Assembly (NCBI GenBank): GCA_031284585.1
Contig: JAITXT010000019.1
Location: 1 to 64,000, forward strand
Length of the DNA stretch: 64,000 bases
Source of the DNA: Acholeplasmatales bacterium
GTDB lineage: Bacteria; Bacillota_I; Bacilli_A; Acholeplasmatales; Acholeplasmataceae
Direction of reading: 5' to 3'
In this document: positions 1-8,027 of the stretch, one piece after another
How positions within the stretch are numbered: the stretch's first letter is position 1
Layout: each line of letters begins with the position of its first letter
Program-made: the position numbers and the translations under genes
Notes under the pieces: generated by a model
The model's database searches: none
What the model was told of the DNA's origin: nothing
What the model saw: the letters and a program-made list of their open reading frames with translations, nothing else

Positions 1-480
1 TCTATTATCAGAAATAATATTGTCTTTTTTGCTGTAATCAGGTAATACATATGCTATTAAAAATTCTTTTTCTTTAAACCATGAATGAGAGTTGATATAG
101 TTTTCGATTGAAATGATTGTTCTTCCAACTTTTAGAAAGTCCACTAGATTAGTTAAATCTTTTTTGTCAGCTTCCTCTAATTTATTAGCTTTTTCCAAGA
201 TTTCTTTTCTCTCATCTACACTTAAGTTATAGATAGCCCATTTTAAAAAATCTTTTTCGACTACTAAATTATCTACTTTAAAAATTTCTTTATCTCTAAC
301 ATTCATAAAATCAACGTATTCTATTCCTTGCGCTTGAATTGCCTCTTTTTCATAAAGTTTATCAAATAAAGCATAGTTCTCTTTTTGTAAGGAATCTTTA
401 TCCATAGCCATAATTAGTACGTGATTACTTATTACAAAAGAAACAAATAACAATATTAAAATTATAACAGTTTTTTTCAT
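1..480 (-). CDS. Secreted protein of unknown function, N-terminal part (runs off the left edge)
   Basis: An open frame begins with ATG at 480-478 and continues to base 1 without a stop, giving at least 160 residues; the C-terminus lies outside the window. A Shine-Dalgarno-like AAAAGGAG sits six bases before the ATG. The first 20 residues (MKKTVIILILLFVSFVIS) are a short basic start and a hydrophobic stretch, consistent with a Sec signal peptide. No lipobox cysteine follows, so secretion or an uncleaved anchor is likelier than lipidation. The rest is charged and probably helical (VDERKEILEKANKLEEADKK). A decayed paralogue at 1377-1769 ends in an Ig-like strand pattern, suggesting that the missing C-terminus of this gene may contain such a domain. 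I do not recognise the family. Confidence 0.6.
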   Translation of the reverse strand, partial: MKKTVIILILLFVSFVISNHVLIMAMDKDSLQKENYALFDKLYEKEAIQAQGIEYVDFMNVRDKEIFKVDNLVVEKDFLKWAIYNLSVDERKEILEKANKLEEADKKDLTNLVDFLKVGRTIISIENYINSHSWFKEKEFLIAYVLPDYSKKDNIISDNR

Positions 481-755
481 TTTACTCTCCTTTTTTAAAT
501 GTGACAAAACATTTTTGCTAAAAATACATAAAAAATAATCTACTAATACTTTAAACCTAATCTTATTATATAACTATTTGTAGAATATTTCAAGAAAAAC
601 TATAAAAAAAGGCAAGATTATTCTAAATTAAAGGTAAATATGCTTTAAAAAAAAAATTTTGAGAAAAATTGAATGAAATTTTTGGTTTGCTCATTTTGCT
701 ATAATATATTCTGGAGTGCAAGTGGGAAACTTAATTGATATTTTGAAATAAAAAA
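283..755. repeat. Tandem duplication, left copy
   Basis: This stretch matches 1620-2015 at an offset of about 1.28 kb. The match covers part of the secreted-protein gene, its start region, the AT-rich upstream region (for example the shared TATTATATAACTATTT) and a remnant of the 3' end of the DNA-alkylation-repair-like gene. It is one arm of an old duplication whose unit was [3' end of the repair gene + spacer + secreted-protein gene]. In this arm the secreted gene is intact and the repair-gene remnant is broken. Confidence 0.75.
677..755 (-). pseudogene. 3'-end remnant of the DNA-alkylation-repair-like gene
   Basis: Read on the minus strand this segment translates as roughly SIKFPTCTPEYIIAK-stop-ANQKF. 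It aligns with SIGFSTYAPDYIIANRARQKF, the C-terminus of the intact gene ending at 1947. An arginine codon of the intact copy (CGA) is TGA here. Only about the last 25 codons remain, with a further deletion at the 5' side near base 745. It marks the upstream border of the tandem duplication. Confidence 0.7.
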
Positions 756-1040
756 TTGATTAGCGATACTTTCAAAGAAAACTCCTATGGTATTAGTTTT
801 TTCGATTTTTAATCCTTTTTCTACTTAATATTAAAATACTACGTAATAGGATGTTTTTTATTTAGTATATAAGAAATATGGGCTCACCTGATAGTGTTCC
901 TTCTACACTGTTTCTAGTTATATTTAATTCTTCTACAGCATCTTCTAAAGAAACATTAATTTTCGCTATTACAATTCTAAACTTAATTACTATTTATGTT
1001 CTGTTGACTCTCATGTTTTCTGTTTATAGAACGAAACTTA
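756..1040. other. Stretch without a supported gene
   Basis: I see no convincing gene here. A minus-strand frame ending near 866 (NVSLEDAVEELNITRN, then LSGEPIFLIY and a stop) looks protein-like but has no start or ribosome site. It may be a leftover of another gene caught in the duplication. A 60-codon plus-strand frame over the same bases has no Shine-Dalgarno site and is probably its shadow. Confidence 0.4.
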
Positions 1041-1316
1041 TTATGCAAAAGAAATACTGAACAAAATTAAAACACAAAATAATAGTAAATAATATGAGTA
1101 AAAAATCAAAAAAAACAAAATTTTAAAGAGTATATTTGGCCTCCAATTATATAAGTGAATTAGCAAATAACATATGCTAAAAATGAAGATAGTACTTGGA
1201 ATAAATGGAATATAAAAATCGTCGCCTAAATTATCTGATGATGGGAATACGAAAATTATTATAACCCCCCAAATTATACTAATAATATTAAATCCTTTTA
1301 AATTAAATATTTTCAT
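1041..1316 (-). CDS. Small hydrophobic membrane protein, hypothetical
   Basis: A 91-residue frame rich in Ile, Phe and Leu with three likely membrane-spanning stretches (about residues 10-26, 38-56 and 62-90). I do not recognise a family. Its ATG has no Shine-Dalgarno site, but it overlaps, as ATGA, the stop of a 15-codon frame (1313-1360) that has a perfect AGGAGG eight bases before its own ATG. Either the short frame is a leader that couples translation, or this was one gene now split by a frameshift. It sits inside a region of decayed genes, so it may itself be a remnant. Confidence 0.35.
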   Translation of the reverse strand: MKIFNLKGFNIISIIWGVIIIFVFPSSDNLGDDFYIPFIPSTIFIFSICYLLIHLYNWRPNILFKILFFLIFYSYYLLLFCVLILFSISFA

Positions 1317-1360
1317 CTAAAATATATGGGTTTTTTTAATAAATTAACTTCATGTCTCAT
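1313..1360 (-). CDS. Possible 15-residue leader peptide
   Basis: ATG at 1360-1358 starts the frame MRHEVNLLKKPIYFR, ending in TGA at 1315-1313. The ribosome site AGGAGG (1374-1369) is the strongest in this part of the window and lies eight bases upstream. The stop overlaps the next ATG, which favours translational coupling to the membrane ORF downstream. A frameshifted N-terminus of that same protein is the alternative. Confidence 0.35.
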   Translation of the reverse strand: MRHEVNLLKKPIYFR

Positions 1361-1376
1361 TTCCTATTCCTCCTGA

Positions 1377-1769
1377 TTATGTTCTTCTACTAAAATTACC
1401 AAAAGCATCTAATATAACTTTTACTTCAAAGGTAACTTCAGAATAATTTCCACTGAAATCTGTAGTTCAACCCGTAACTTTATAGGTTCCTTCATTAGTA
1501 TAAATAATATTATGAGATATCTGGGTTATTGCAATCATTCTATTCATATTATCGTGCAGATTTAATAAATAAAATGGATTTTTCAATATTAAAACTTTTT
1601 TTGAAAAATTACCTACTATAATAATTTCTTTATCTTTAATATTCATAAAATCAATGCATTCTATTACCTGTTCTTGAATTGCATCTTTTTTGCGTGCCTA
1701 TTACTAGTACTTGGTTACTTGTTACAAAAGAAACAAATAACAGTATTAACAGTATAGTAGGTTCCTCAT
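1377..1769 (-). pseudogene. Decayed paralogue of the secreted protein at 1-480
   Basis: The start region (ATG 1769-1767 and following bases) matches the signal-peptide coding region of the gene at 1-480, including a shared run coding LLFVSFV. It has a one-base deletion in the first codons. A piece of roughly 50 bases is missing after the signal peptide, and a second match (FMNIKDKEI against FMNVRDKEI) follows. Downstream, one frame reads EGTYKVTG-stop-TTDFSGNYSEVTF, ending at 1377. That is the strand pattern of an Ig-like domain (DUF5011/HYR type) with an in-frame TGA at 1469-1467. Frameshift, deletion and nonsense codon together make it a pseudogene. Confidence 0.7.
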
Positions 1770-2015
1770 TTTACCCCCTTTTTCTAAATGTATCAAAAAC
1801 ATTTTTTCTAAATACACATAAAAAAAATCTACAAATACTATAAAACTAATATTATTATATAACTATTTTTGGAATATGTCAAGGGAAACTATAAAAAAAA
1901 CTAGATTACTCTAAATTTAAGCTAAATAGAATTTAAAAAAAATAAATTAAAATTTTTGTCTTGCTCGATTCGCTATAATATAATCTGGTGCGTAAGTAGA
2001 AAAACCAATTGATGC
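1620..2015. repeat. Tandem duplication, right copy
   Basis: Partner of 283-755. It carries the intact 3' end of the repair-like gene (1947 onward), the same AT-rich spacer and the 5' part of the decayed secreted-protein gene. Divergence between the arms is substantial (many substitutions, indels), so the duplication is not recent. Confidence 0.75.
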
Positions 2016-2603
2016 TTTTTTGCTTGAAAGAGGTCCAATTCTCTTGCCAGTTTCAATTGCCTTTTCCATATATTCATCTACATATAGTCCAAGTTCACAT
2101 AAAAATCTATTCATGGAATATTGAGCTAGTTTATCAAAAGACAACATTCTTTTTTCTAAATATTCAAGTAATGAATCGATATTTAAATCTAGAATATTAT
2201 TTTTCATTACTTTGAAGGTCGCGATATCCCAACCAAATCTTGCTTGAGCAGGGTTCGGAGAGTAGATAAAACTATCTAAATAAGGAAAAAGAGGATTTTT
2301 AAGATAGGTATTATAAGCAATTTCATCGATAAAAAAAGGATTATCGCATTCTTCTAAATAATCATATATTTCGTATTCGCTCATATTTTCAGGTATCATG
2401 AGCATTGCTCCAATTATCATAAGAACATCAACTTTTGTATTAACTAGTTCTTTGCCTAAGTTATCATCAAACCCGATTTCTAGAGCTAGTTTTCGAAGTT
2501 CTCCAAAGATAAAATCAATTTCTTTAAAAGTTCTTCCAGTTTTTGAAATACCTTTATTTTCACAAATTTTATTTACTTTATCTTTAATTTCTTGAATAAG
2601 CAT
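1947..2603 (-). CDS. DNA alkylation repair-like protein (AlkD/HEAT-like fold)
   Basis: 218 residues, helical throughout, as expected for the PF08713-type DNA alkylation repair proteins, which remove alkylated bases using tandem HEAT-like repeats. Supporting marks are the ARFGWDIATFKVMK segment near residue 120, the MNRFLCELGLYVDEYMEKAIETGKRIG helix pair, and the C-terminal STYAPDYI, like the conserved YAP-W/Y-I ending of these proteins. The catalytic residues cannot be placed with confidence by eye. The gene follows the lipid-kinase gene after 8 bases on the same strand, so it is probably the last cistron of a ccpA-tyrS-kinase transcript. Its 3' end was copied in the tandem duplication to the left. 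A generic HEAT protein is the alternative. Confidence 0.55.
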   Translation of the reverse strand: MLIQEIKDKVNKICENKGISKTGRTFKEIDFIFGELRKLALEIGFDDNLGKELVNTKVDVLMIIGAMLMIPENMSEYEIYDYLEECDNPFFIDEIAYNTYLKNPLFPYLDSFIYSPNPAQARFGWDIATFKVMKNNILDLNIDSLLEYLEKRMLSFDKLAQYSMNRFLCELGLYVDEYMEKAIETGKRIGPLSSKKASIGFSTYAPDYIIANRARQKF

Positions 2604-2611
2604 TTTAAAAA

Positions 2612-3448
2612 TTAAAAAGATTTAATATCTATTTGATTAACAGGGAATTCAGTATCTCCATCCATTTGAAAATGGACGGCTGAATCGTATTTAATTGAAA
2701 TTTCACTACCTTTATAAATAGATACCCATTTTGTAAATTTTACATGTTTTCCAGAGTAAATAGTTGGTAAGATAAAAGGTAATATTTTCTTTTTAAGAGT
2801 ATGAATTACAACTAAATAGAGTTCAGGAGATTCTCTAAGTGCTAAAGGAGCTATTTTCATTCCTCCTCCGATATATTTTGAATTCATAACTACTGATAGC
2901 CAAACATCATCATGTTTGATTGTTTCTCCATCCACAACAAAAGTTCCATTAGTTAGTTTATAGTTTCTAAAAGCTCTGAGGACAGAAAGAAAATAATTTA
3001 ATTTACTTTTCTTTTTTGTTTGATTATTAACAAGATGACACACATAACCATCTATTCCTAAACCTACACCATTTAAAAAATGTTTAGTTTTCCCATTTTG
3101 AGTTACAGTTGGAAGATTAGAAAGATATTTTTTAATATCGATTATTTTATCTTTAGTTTCTAAACTTCTTGCGAAATCATTTCCTGTACCTTTTTGATAA
3201 AGTTTAATAGAAGGTTTTATTTCTAAATCGTAAATACGATTTGCGATACGATTAATAGTTCCATCTCCACCAATGATGATTATAGTATCAGTTTCTTTTA
3301 AAGGAGCCAAAAATTTTTTTATTTCTCCGATATGAAAAACATTAACAACTTCAACAGTCTCTCCTTGATTAATTAATTTTTTACTTAACTTAGTTACGAG
3401 ATGATTATTCCCATTTCTTGAAATAGGATTATAAATTAAAATAAACAT
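2612..3448 (-). CDS. Diacylglycerol/lipid kinase family protein (DagK catalytic domain)
   Basis: 278 residues with the diagnostic nucleotide-binding motif GGDGTINRIANRI (about residues 60-72) and the later GTGNDFARS loop (about 87-95), both conserved in DgkB, YegS and BmrU-type kinases. Family members phosphorylate diacylglycerol or related lipids at the inner face of the membrane and recycle it into phospholipid synthesis. The C-terminal beta domain has the GGGMKIAP element and the acidic QMDGDTEF segment typical of the family. It lies 14 bases downstream of tyrS on the same strand. The exact lipid substrate cannot be told from sequence. Confidence 0.85.
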   Translation of the reverse strand: MFILIYNPISRNGNNHLVTKLSKKLINQGETVEVVNVFHIGEIKKFLAPLKETDTIIIIGGDGTINRIANRIYDLEIKPSIKLYQKGTGNDFARSLETKDKIIDIKKYLSNLPTVTQNGKTKHFLNGVGLGIDGYVCHLVNNQTKKKSKLNYFLSVLRAFRNYKLTNGTFVVDGETIKHDDVWLSVVMNSKYIGGGMKIAPLALRESPELYLVVIHTLKKKILPFILPTIYSGKHVKFTKWVSIYKGSEISIKYDSAVHFQMDGDTEFPVNQIDIKSF

Positions 3449-3462
3449 TTTTTCTTTCCCCT

Positions 3463-4707
3463 TTACTTAATAATTATAACTTGAAATTTCTTTTTTCCTC
3501 TTCTAAGCACTTGATATTTGCTAAAATAAGAGTTGCTTTTAGAGATAAGAAAATTAACACTAGTAACTTTTTCTTGTCCCAGAGAAATAGAACCATTATC
3601 GATAAATTCTCTTGCTTCTCGTTTAGATATTGATAATTTTGATTCTACTAAAACATCTAAGATATTTGAATTATCTTCAATTGTAGTAGATGGAATTGTT
3701 TTGACAATATTTGAAAAATCTTCGCTGGTAAGGTTATCAAAATCACCATTAAAAAAATTATTTGATATTCTTATGGCATTATCTAATTCCGCTTCTCCAT
3801 GTAAAAATAAAACTATTTCACTTGCAAGACGCTTTTGGGCAAGACGCTCACTACTATTAAGATTATTATTTTCGATTAAATTATTTATTTCTTCTTTTGG
3901 TAATAAAGTTAAAACTTTAAAATATGTCTCTAAGTCAGAGTCTCTAGTATTTAAAAAATATTGATAAACTTCATAGGCTGATGTTAAATTCTTATCTAGA
4001 AATAAGGCACCAGATTCAGATTTTCCAAATTTTTCACCGTCTGCTTTCAGTAAAAGAGGACTAGATAAACCGATTGCATCCTCATGTCCTGATTTCTTTT
4101 TTATAAGTTCTAGACCTGATGTTATATTTCCCCATTGATCTGAACCTCCAAATTGAATAAGACAATTATATTTTTCATATAAATATAGCCAATCTATAGA
4201 TTGTAACAACATATAAGAAAACTCAGTATAAGAGATACCTGTTTCAAGTCTTCTTTGAACTACATCTTTAGATAGCATATAATTAATACTAAAATATTTT
4301 CCATAATCTCTTAGAAAAGATATTAAATTAATATCTTTTAACCAGTCATAGTTATTAACAAAAATTGTTTGCTCGGTATTCTTTAATAAATCTTCTAGTT
4401 GTTTTTTTATTTTCTCTGCATTATTTAGTGAATTTTCAAGTGTAAGTAACTTTCTTTCGGAAGTCATTTTTGGATCTCCAATTAGTCCGGTTGCTCCCCC
4501 AATTAAAACAATTGCAGTGTGACCATATTTTTGTAGTAAACGTATCCTTATTACTTGCACCAAATGACCAACAGTAAGAGAATCTCCGCTTGGATCAAAG
4601 CCACAATAAAATCTAACTTTTTTATTATCTAAAGCATCTTTAGCAAGAGTTTCATTACTTACATCTTTTATCATTCCTCTATACTGTAATTCTTCGTATA
4701 AACTCAT
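3463..4707 (-). CDS. tyrS: Tyrosyl-tRNA synthetase
   Basis: 414 residues, the usual length for bacterial TyrRS. The class I HIGH motif appears as TVGHLVQ (about residues 45-51) and the KMSKS loop as KFGKSESGA (about 227-235), the normal TyrRS form. The tyrosine-binding YTEFSYMLLQSIDWLYL and GGSDQWGNI segments are intact. The C-terminal 70 residues form an S4-like RNA-binding domain (KREAREFIDNGSISL). It charges tRNA-Tyr in the cytoplasm. No T-box leader is visible because the ccpA-like gene lies 15 bases upstream on the same strand, so tyrS is probably read from the ccpA promoter. Confidence 0.97.
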   Translation of the reverse strand: MSLYEELQYRGMIKDVSNETLAKDALDNKKVRFYCGFDPSGDSLTVGHLVQVIRIRLLQKYGHTAIVLIGGATGLIGDPKMTSERKLLTLENSLNNAEKIKKQLEDLLKNTEQTIFVNNYDWLKDINLISFLRDYGKYFSINYMLSKDVVQRRLETGISYTEFSYMLLQSIDWLYLYEKYNCLIQFGGSDQWGNITSGLELIKKKSGHEDAIGLSSPLLLKADGEKFGKSESGALFLDKNLTSAYEVYQYFLNTRDSDLETYFKVLTLLPKEEINNLIENNNLNSSERLAQKRLASEIVLFLHGEAELDNAIRISNNFFNGDFDNLTSEDFSNIVKTIPSTTIEDNSNILDVLVESKLSISKREAREFIDNGSISLGQEKVTSVNFLISKSNSYFSKYQVLRRGKKKFQVIIIK

Positions 4708-4722
4708 TTAAATCTCCTTTAT

Positions 4723-5718
4723 CTATCTTGTTGAATTTCTTCTTATTATTTGGTGTTGTAAAATAATATTATTTTCCTCTACCTTCTCACCTGTCATATA
4801 TTTAGTGAGTAGTCTCATCGCTACGGCACCAATATCATAAACTGGAATATCTATACACGTAAGAGTTGGTCTAGAAAGAAGAGCATATTTAGTATTTTGA
4901 AAACCTGAAACAGCTATATCATCAGGAATTTTAGAATGGGCTAGTCTCGCAACATTAATGAAAGATACCGCAATTGAATCTCTAACAGCGATTGCTGCAT
5001 CAATTAATTTATCTTCAAAAAATGCTTTGAAGTGTTGAGTATTAATATTGGTATCTCCGCTAGTTCTAAAAATTTTTGGTTCAAGATTATTTTCTAAAAT
5101 GGCTTTTGTATATCCTTGTTCTTTAAGATCATTAATATTATATCTTCTAGTAGTTGATAACATATAAATATTTTTACGGTTATCATTAATTAAAAAATTC
5201 GTTATTTCATAACTTGCTTTTAAATAATCAATTGAAACAGTAGGAACATTATCTAGTTTAGTTGCGACATTAGCAAAAACAAGAGGAATTTGATTGTCAT
5301 CAAAAGTCTCTTTTATTTTAGATAGTGCTTCATCATCTAATTCATCGTTTAAATAAATAGCCCCATCAATTTTCTCACTTACTATTTCATCAAGAGAATC
5401 CATTAAGGAATCACTCTCAGTTACTGTGAATAATTTGATAGTATAATTATATTTTTTAGCTATATCAGAAATACCGCCTAGCATTTCTGATATACTTGCT
5501 CTAGTAATATCAGAAATAACAACACCAACAGTTGTAGTTTTATGACTGGCAAGACCTCTGGCTATCATGTTTGGACGATATCCTAATTCTTTAATTACTA
5601 ATAATACTCTTTTTTTAGTAACATCTTTTACTTTTTCTGGATTGTTTAACACTCTAGATACTGTAGCAAGACTTACTCCTGATGCTTTAGCAACATCGTA
5701 AATGGTTACATTTGACAT
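4723..5718 (-). CDS. ccpA: LacI/GalR-family regulator, probable catabolite control protein CcpA
   Basis: 331 residues. The N-terminal helix-turn-helix MSNVTIYDVAKASGVSLATVSRVLN is very close to that of CcpA of Bacillus. So are the hinge (LGYRPNMIARGLASHKTTTVGV), the DIGAVAMRLLTKYM helix near residue 290 and the closing H-IIRRNST. CcpA senses glycolytic state through Ser46-phosphorylated HPr and binds cre operators to repress or activate carbon-use genes. Association with tyrS is also seen in Bacillus, although less tightly. The effector domain is more diverged than the DNA-binding part, so a sugar-specific LacI repressor is the alternative. Confidence 0.75.
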   Translation of the reverse strand: MSNVTIYDVAKASGVSLATVSRVLNNPEKVKDVTKKRVLLVIKELGYRPNMIARGLASHKTTTVGVVISDITRASISEMLGGISDIAKKYNYTIKLFTVTESDSLMDSLDEIVSEKIDGAIYLNDELDDEALSKIKETFDDNQIPLVFANVATKLDNVPTVSIDYLKASYEITNFLINDNRKNIYMLSTTRRYNINDLKEQGYTKAILENNLEPKIFRTSGDTNINTQHFKAFFEDKLIDAAIAVRDSIAVSFINVARLAHSKIPDDIAVSGFQNTKYALLSRPTLTCIDIPVYDIGAVAMRLLTKYMTGEKVEENNIILQHQIIRRNSTR

Positions 5719-5805
5719 AATAACCTCCTTTATTAATTATACTAAATAATTTTATTAAATAACAAAAAAAGATTAGTTAATCTAACTTTTAATGAAATGT
5801 TTAAG

Positions 5806-5840
5806 AAAAAAAACTGCCCACACAAATTGACAGTTTTTTT
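5806..5840 (-). terminator. Rho-independent terminator of the rplS operon
   Basis: On the minus strand, ACTGTC and GGCAGT pair around a loop of about 10 bases, and the stem extends with flanking A and T runs. It sits directly after the rplS stop. It separates the ribosomal operon from the ccpA-like gene. Confidence 0.8.
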
Positions 5841-5847
5841 ATGTTTT

Positions 5848-6210
5848 TTATACTTCTCTTTTTTCTTTGATTCTTGAAGCTTTTTTACTTAAAGAACGGA
5901 TATAATGAAGTTTTGCTCTTCTTACCTTTCCTCTTCGTACACAAACTATAGATTCAATTGCAGGAGAATTCACAGGGAATGTTCTTTCAACACCAACTCC
6001 GTAAGAATTTTTGCGGACAGTAAAAGTTTCGCTAATGCCTTCACCAGATCTTTTGATTACTAGACCTTCAAACATTTGAAGACGATCGCGATTTCCTTCT
6101 TTGATTTTAACATTTACTTGTACTGTGTCTCCTGGGGCAAATGTAACAACTTCTTTTAATTGTTCACTTGATACACTTGCTAATAGGGCTTGCCCTTTTA
6201 ATCTAGACAT
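5848..6210 (-). CDS. rplS: 50S ribosomal protein L19
   Basis: 120 residues, normal size for L19. The family signature is clear: [26 protein letters not shown], then [16 protein letters not shown], ending in the basic [15 protein letters not shown]19 lies at the 30S-50S interface of the ribosome. It is the last gene of the rpsP-khpA-rimM-trmD-rplS run, in the same order as in Bacillus, and is followed by a terminator. A gap of about 70 bases to trmD is the widest inside the operon. Confidence 0.97.
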   Translation of the reverse strand: MSRLKGQALLASVSSEQLKEVVTFAPGDTVQVNVKIKEGNRDRLQMFEGLVIKRSGEGISETFTVRKNSYGVGVERTFPVNSPAIESIVCVRRGKVRRAKLHYIRSLSKKASRIKEKREV

Positions 6211-6281
6211 AATTTACCTTTCCTTTTTATTTTGTGTTCTTGATATTTCAGCGGACCACATATTATATTATATAACAAATT

Positions 6282-6950
6282 TTATTTTTTGTTATATTTT
6301 TCCCATAAATCAATTCTTTTCTTTTTAGTTTCATTTAAAGAATCTTCTTTATTGAACTTTTCTATTTGTTCATGATTTCCTGAAACTAAAACCTCCGGAA
6401 CTTTAAAACCTTTATAATCATAAGGTTTTGTATACTCGTTTTGCTTTAATAAGTTGTTGTAAAGACTATCTGTTTTTAAACTTGTCTCTTTAATAACTCC
6501 TTTTAAGCATCTTGTTACACTATCAATTATGACCATGGCTGGTATTTCACCACCAGTTAAAACATAATCACCAATTGATATTTCACTATCAATAAATTCA
6601 AGAATTCTAGCATCTACTCCTTCGTAATGACCACATATGATTGTAATATGCTCTTTCTCACTTAAGTAAAGAGACATTTCTTGATTTAGTAATTTTCCTT
6701 TAGGTGAGGTTAGTATTGTGAACCCTCCTAAATCCTTTATAGCTTCGTATAGAGGAGGAAACTCAAGTAACATTCCACTACCACCACCATAAATTGTGTC
6801 GTCAACTTTTCCATGCTTTTCTAATGAATAATCTCGCAAGTTATGAATGTTTAATTCTAACTTTTTACTTAAAATTGCTCTTTTAATAATAGAATGATCT
6901 CTAAGTATTTCAAATAATTCAGGAAATATTGTAACAATATCAATAATCAT
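6282..6950 (-). CDS. trmD: tRNA (guanine-37-N1)-methyltransferase
   Basis: 222 residues. Signature segments of the SPOUT/trefoil-knot enzyme TrmD are visible: DIVTIFPELFE at the N-terminus, KVDDTIYGGGSGMLL, ICGHYEGVDARI and SIGDYVLTGGEIPAMVIID, which form the S-adenosylmethionine knot. It methylates G37 next to the anticodon of several tRNAs and prevents frameshifting. The gene starts 4 bases after rimM. The C-terminal domain is slightly short against the 240-residue E. coli enzyme, as in many Firmicutes. Confidence 0.97.
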   Translation of the reverse strand: MIIDIVTIFPELFEILRDHSIIKRAILSKKLELNIHNLRDYSLEKHGKVDDTIYGGGSGMLLEFPPLYEAIKDLGGFTILTSPKGKLLNQEMSLYLSEKEHITIICGHYEGVDARILEFIDSEISIGDYVLTGGEIPAMVIIDSVTRCLKGVIKETSLKTDSLYNNLLKQNEYTKPYDYKGFKVPEVLVSGNHEQIEKFNKEDSLNETKKKRIDLWEKYNKK

Positions 6951-6954
6951 AATT

Positions 6955-7443
6955 TTAGATTAAACCTTCAATTATCTTAACTTTAATATTTGAATCATTA
7001 ACTTCCACGATAAATTCTTTAATAAATGGAATCATCACTATACCTTTAGTAGTTTCTATTTCTAGAATTTTATTTAAAGGGTAATCTAAGATAGAAATAA
7101 CAGTTCCAATTAGCTCACCATTTGAATCATCAATAACTTTTTTATTAATTAAATAGGAATAATGAAATTCATCTTCTTTTAAATTTAAATTATCAATTGA
7201 ATCAACATATAATTCTTTTCCTATGAAAGGAGTTATGCTTTCAATAGTATTGTAACCTTTTAATTTAAGAATTAGTCTATTGTTTTGAGGAGTTACACTC
7301 TCAACATTAAAATAGATTTTATTATCATTATCTAATAAATAAAATGAACTATTAACTTTAAAACGATCGAAATCAGTATGTACATTTACTTTTATACCAC
7401 CTCTAATTCCGTGAGTTGTTGCAATTTTTCCTATTAAATACAT
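6955..7443 (-). CDS. rimM: Ribosome maturation factor RimM
   Basis: 162 residues. The N-terminal barrel starts GKIATTHGIRGGIKV, the family hallmark. The PRC-barrel C-terminal half includes LIGTVISILDYPLNKILEIE and IPFIKEFI. RimM binds S19 and assists 30S head assembly. Its ATG shares one base with the khpA stop codon (TAATG), so the two are translationally coupled. It stands in the conserved position between khpA and trmD. Confidence 0.93.
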   Translation of the reverse strand: MYLIGKIATTHGIRGGIKVNVHTDFDRFKVNSSFYLLDNDNKIYFNVESVTPQNNRLILKLKGYNTIESITPFIGKELYVDSIDNLNLKEDEFHYSYLINKKVIDDSNGELIGTVISILDYPLNKILEIETTKGIVMIPFIKEFIVEVNDSNIKVKIIEGLI

Positions 7444-7688
7444 TAATTATGATCAATATCTACTTGGATATGTTTTCCTTCTTTAGATCCAGCAGCATAA
7501 GCGATACTTCTTATCGAAGAAGCAATTTTTCCGCCTTTACCAATTATTCTACCTAAATCACTTTCATTTGCTAAAATTTTAATTGTTACTGTGTTATTTG
7601 ATTCATTAACAACTACTTTTAGATCATCAGGATTAATAATAAGAGGAGAGACCATACTAATAATTAATTTGCTAAAATCAATGGTCAT
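7443..7688 (-). CDS. khpA: KH-domain RNA-binding protein KhpA
   Basis: 81 residues forming a single KH domain with the RNA-binding loop IIGKGGKIASSIRSI. KhpA, with KhpB/Jag, binds many RNAs in Firmicutes and influences cell division and elongation. It lies 12 bases after rpsP and overlaps rimM by one base, as in most Gram-positive relatives. Confidence 0.92.
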   Translation of the reverse strand: MTIDFSKLIISMVSPLIINPDDLKVVVNESNNTVTIKILANESDLGRIIGKGGKIASSIRSIAYAAGSKEGKHIQVDIDHN

Positions 7689-7700
7689 TATTATCTCCCT

Positions 7701-7946
7701 TTACTTTTTCTCTAAAACTTTAAATTTTTTAAATAAACTCTTGACAGTTTCTGTTGGTTCAGCTCCATTATTTATCCATTTATTTGCTTTTTCCCCATCA
7801 ACTTTAACAGTTCCAATTAGTGGATCATAAGTTCCTATGATTTCTAGAAATCTACCATCTCTAGGATTGTGGGATTCAGTTGCTACTACTCTGTAGAATG
7901 GACGACCTTTTGCTCCGAATCTTTGTAATCTAATTTTAACAGCCAT
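7701..7946 (-). CDS. rpsP: 30S ribosomal protein S16
   Basis: 81 residues from the ATG at 7946, chosen because [21 protein letters not shown] is the canonical S16 start and GGAGAAAT precedes it. An in-frame upstream start at 8003 would add 19 unrelated residues and overlap the -35 box, so it is rejected. S16 is an early-assembling 30S protein. It is first in its operon, and a consensus promoter lies directly upstream. Confidence 0.96.
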   Translation of the reverse strand: MAVKIRLQRFGAKGRPFYRVVATESHNPRDGRFLEIIGTYDPLIGTVKVDGEKANKWINNGAEPTETVKSLFKKFKVLEKK

Positions 7947-7974
7947 ATATTTCTCCTTTTTTTTAAAACAATAT

Positions 7975-8003
7975 ATTATAACAAAAAATGAATGATAAGT
8001 CAA
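7975..8003 (-). promoter_or_regulatory. Consensus sigma-A promoter of the rpsP operon
   Basis: On the minus strand TTGACT (8003-7998) and TATAAT (7980-7975) are separated by exactly 17 bases. Spacing to the rpsP ATG is about 28 bases. This is one of the best promoters in the window, fitting a ribosomal operon. Confidence 0.85.
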
Positions 8004-8027
8004 GCAATATTACTTTACTTGACAAAT

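Noticed and set aside
878-1060. 60-codon plus-strand frame with two hydrophobic parts
   Set aside because: No ribosome site, low-complexity composition, and it lies opposite a protein-like minus-strand remnant.
1467-1469. In-frame TGA in the Ig-like remnant read as Trp, suggesting a changed genetic code
   Set aside because: TGA ends intact genes elsewhere, and this frame has other lesions, so it is a pseudogene stop.
5771-5787. Second small hairpin (AGATT/AATCT) before ccpA as an operator
   Set aside because: The stem is only five bases in AT-rich DNA; more likely chance or a weak second terminator.
7947-8003. 19 extra N-terminal residues on S16
   Set aside because: They overlap the promoter and the -35 box, and MAVKIRLQR is the standard S16 start.
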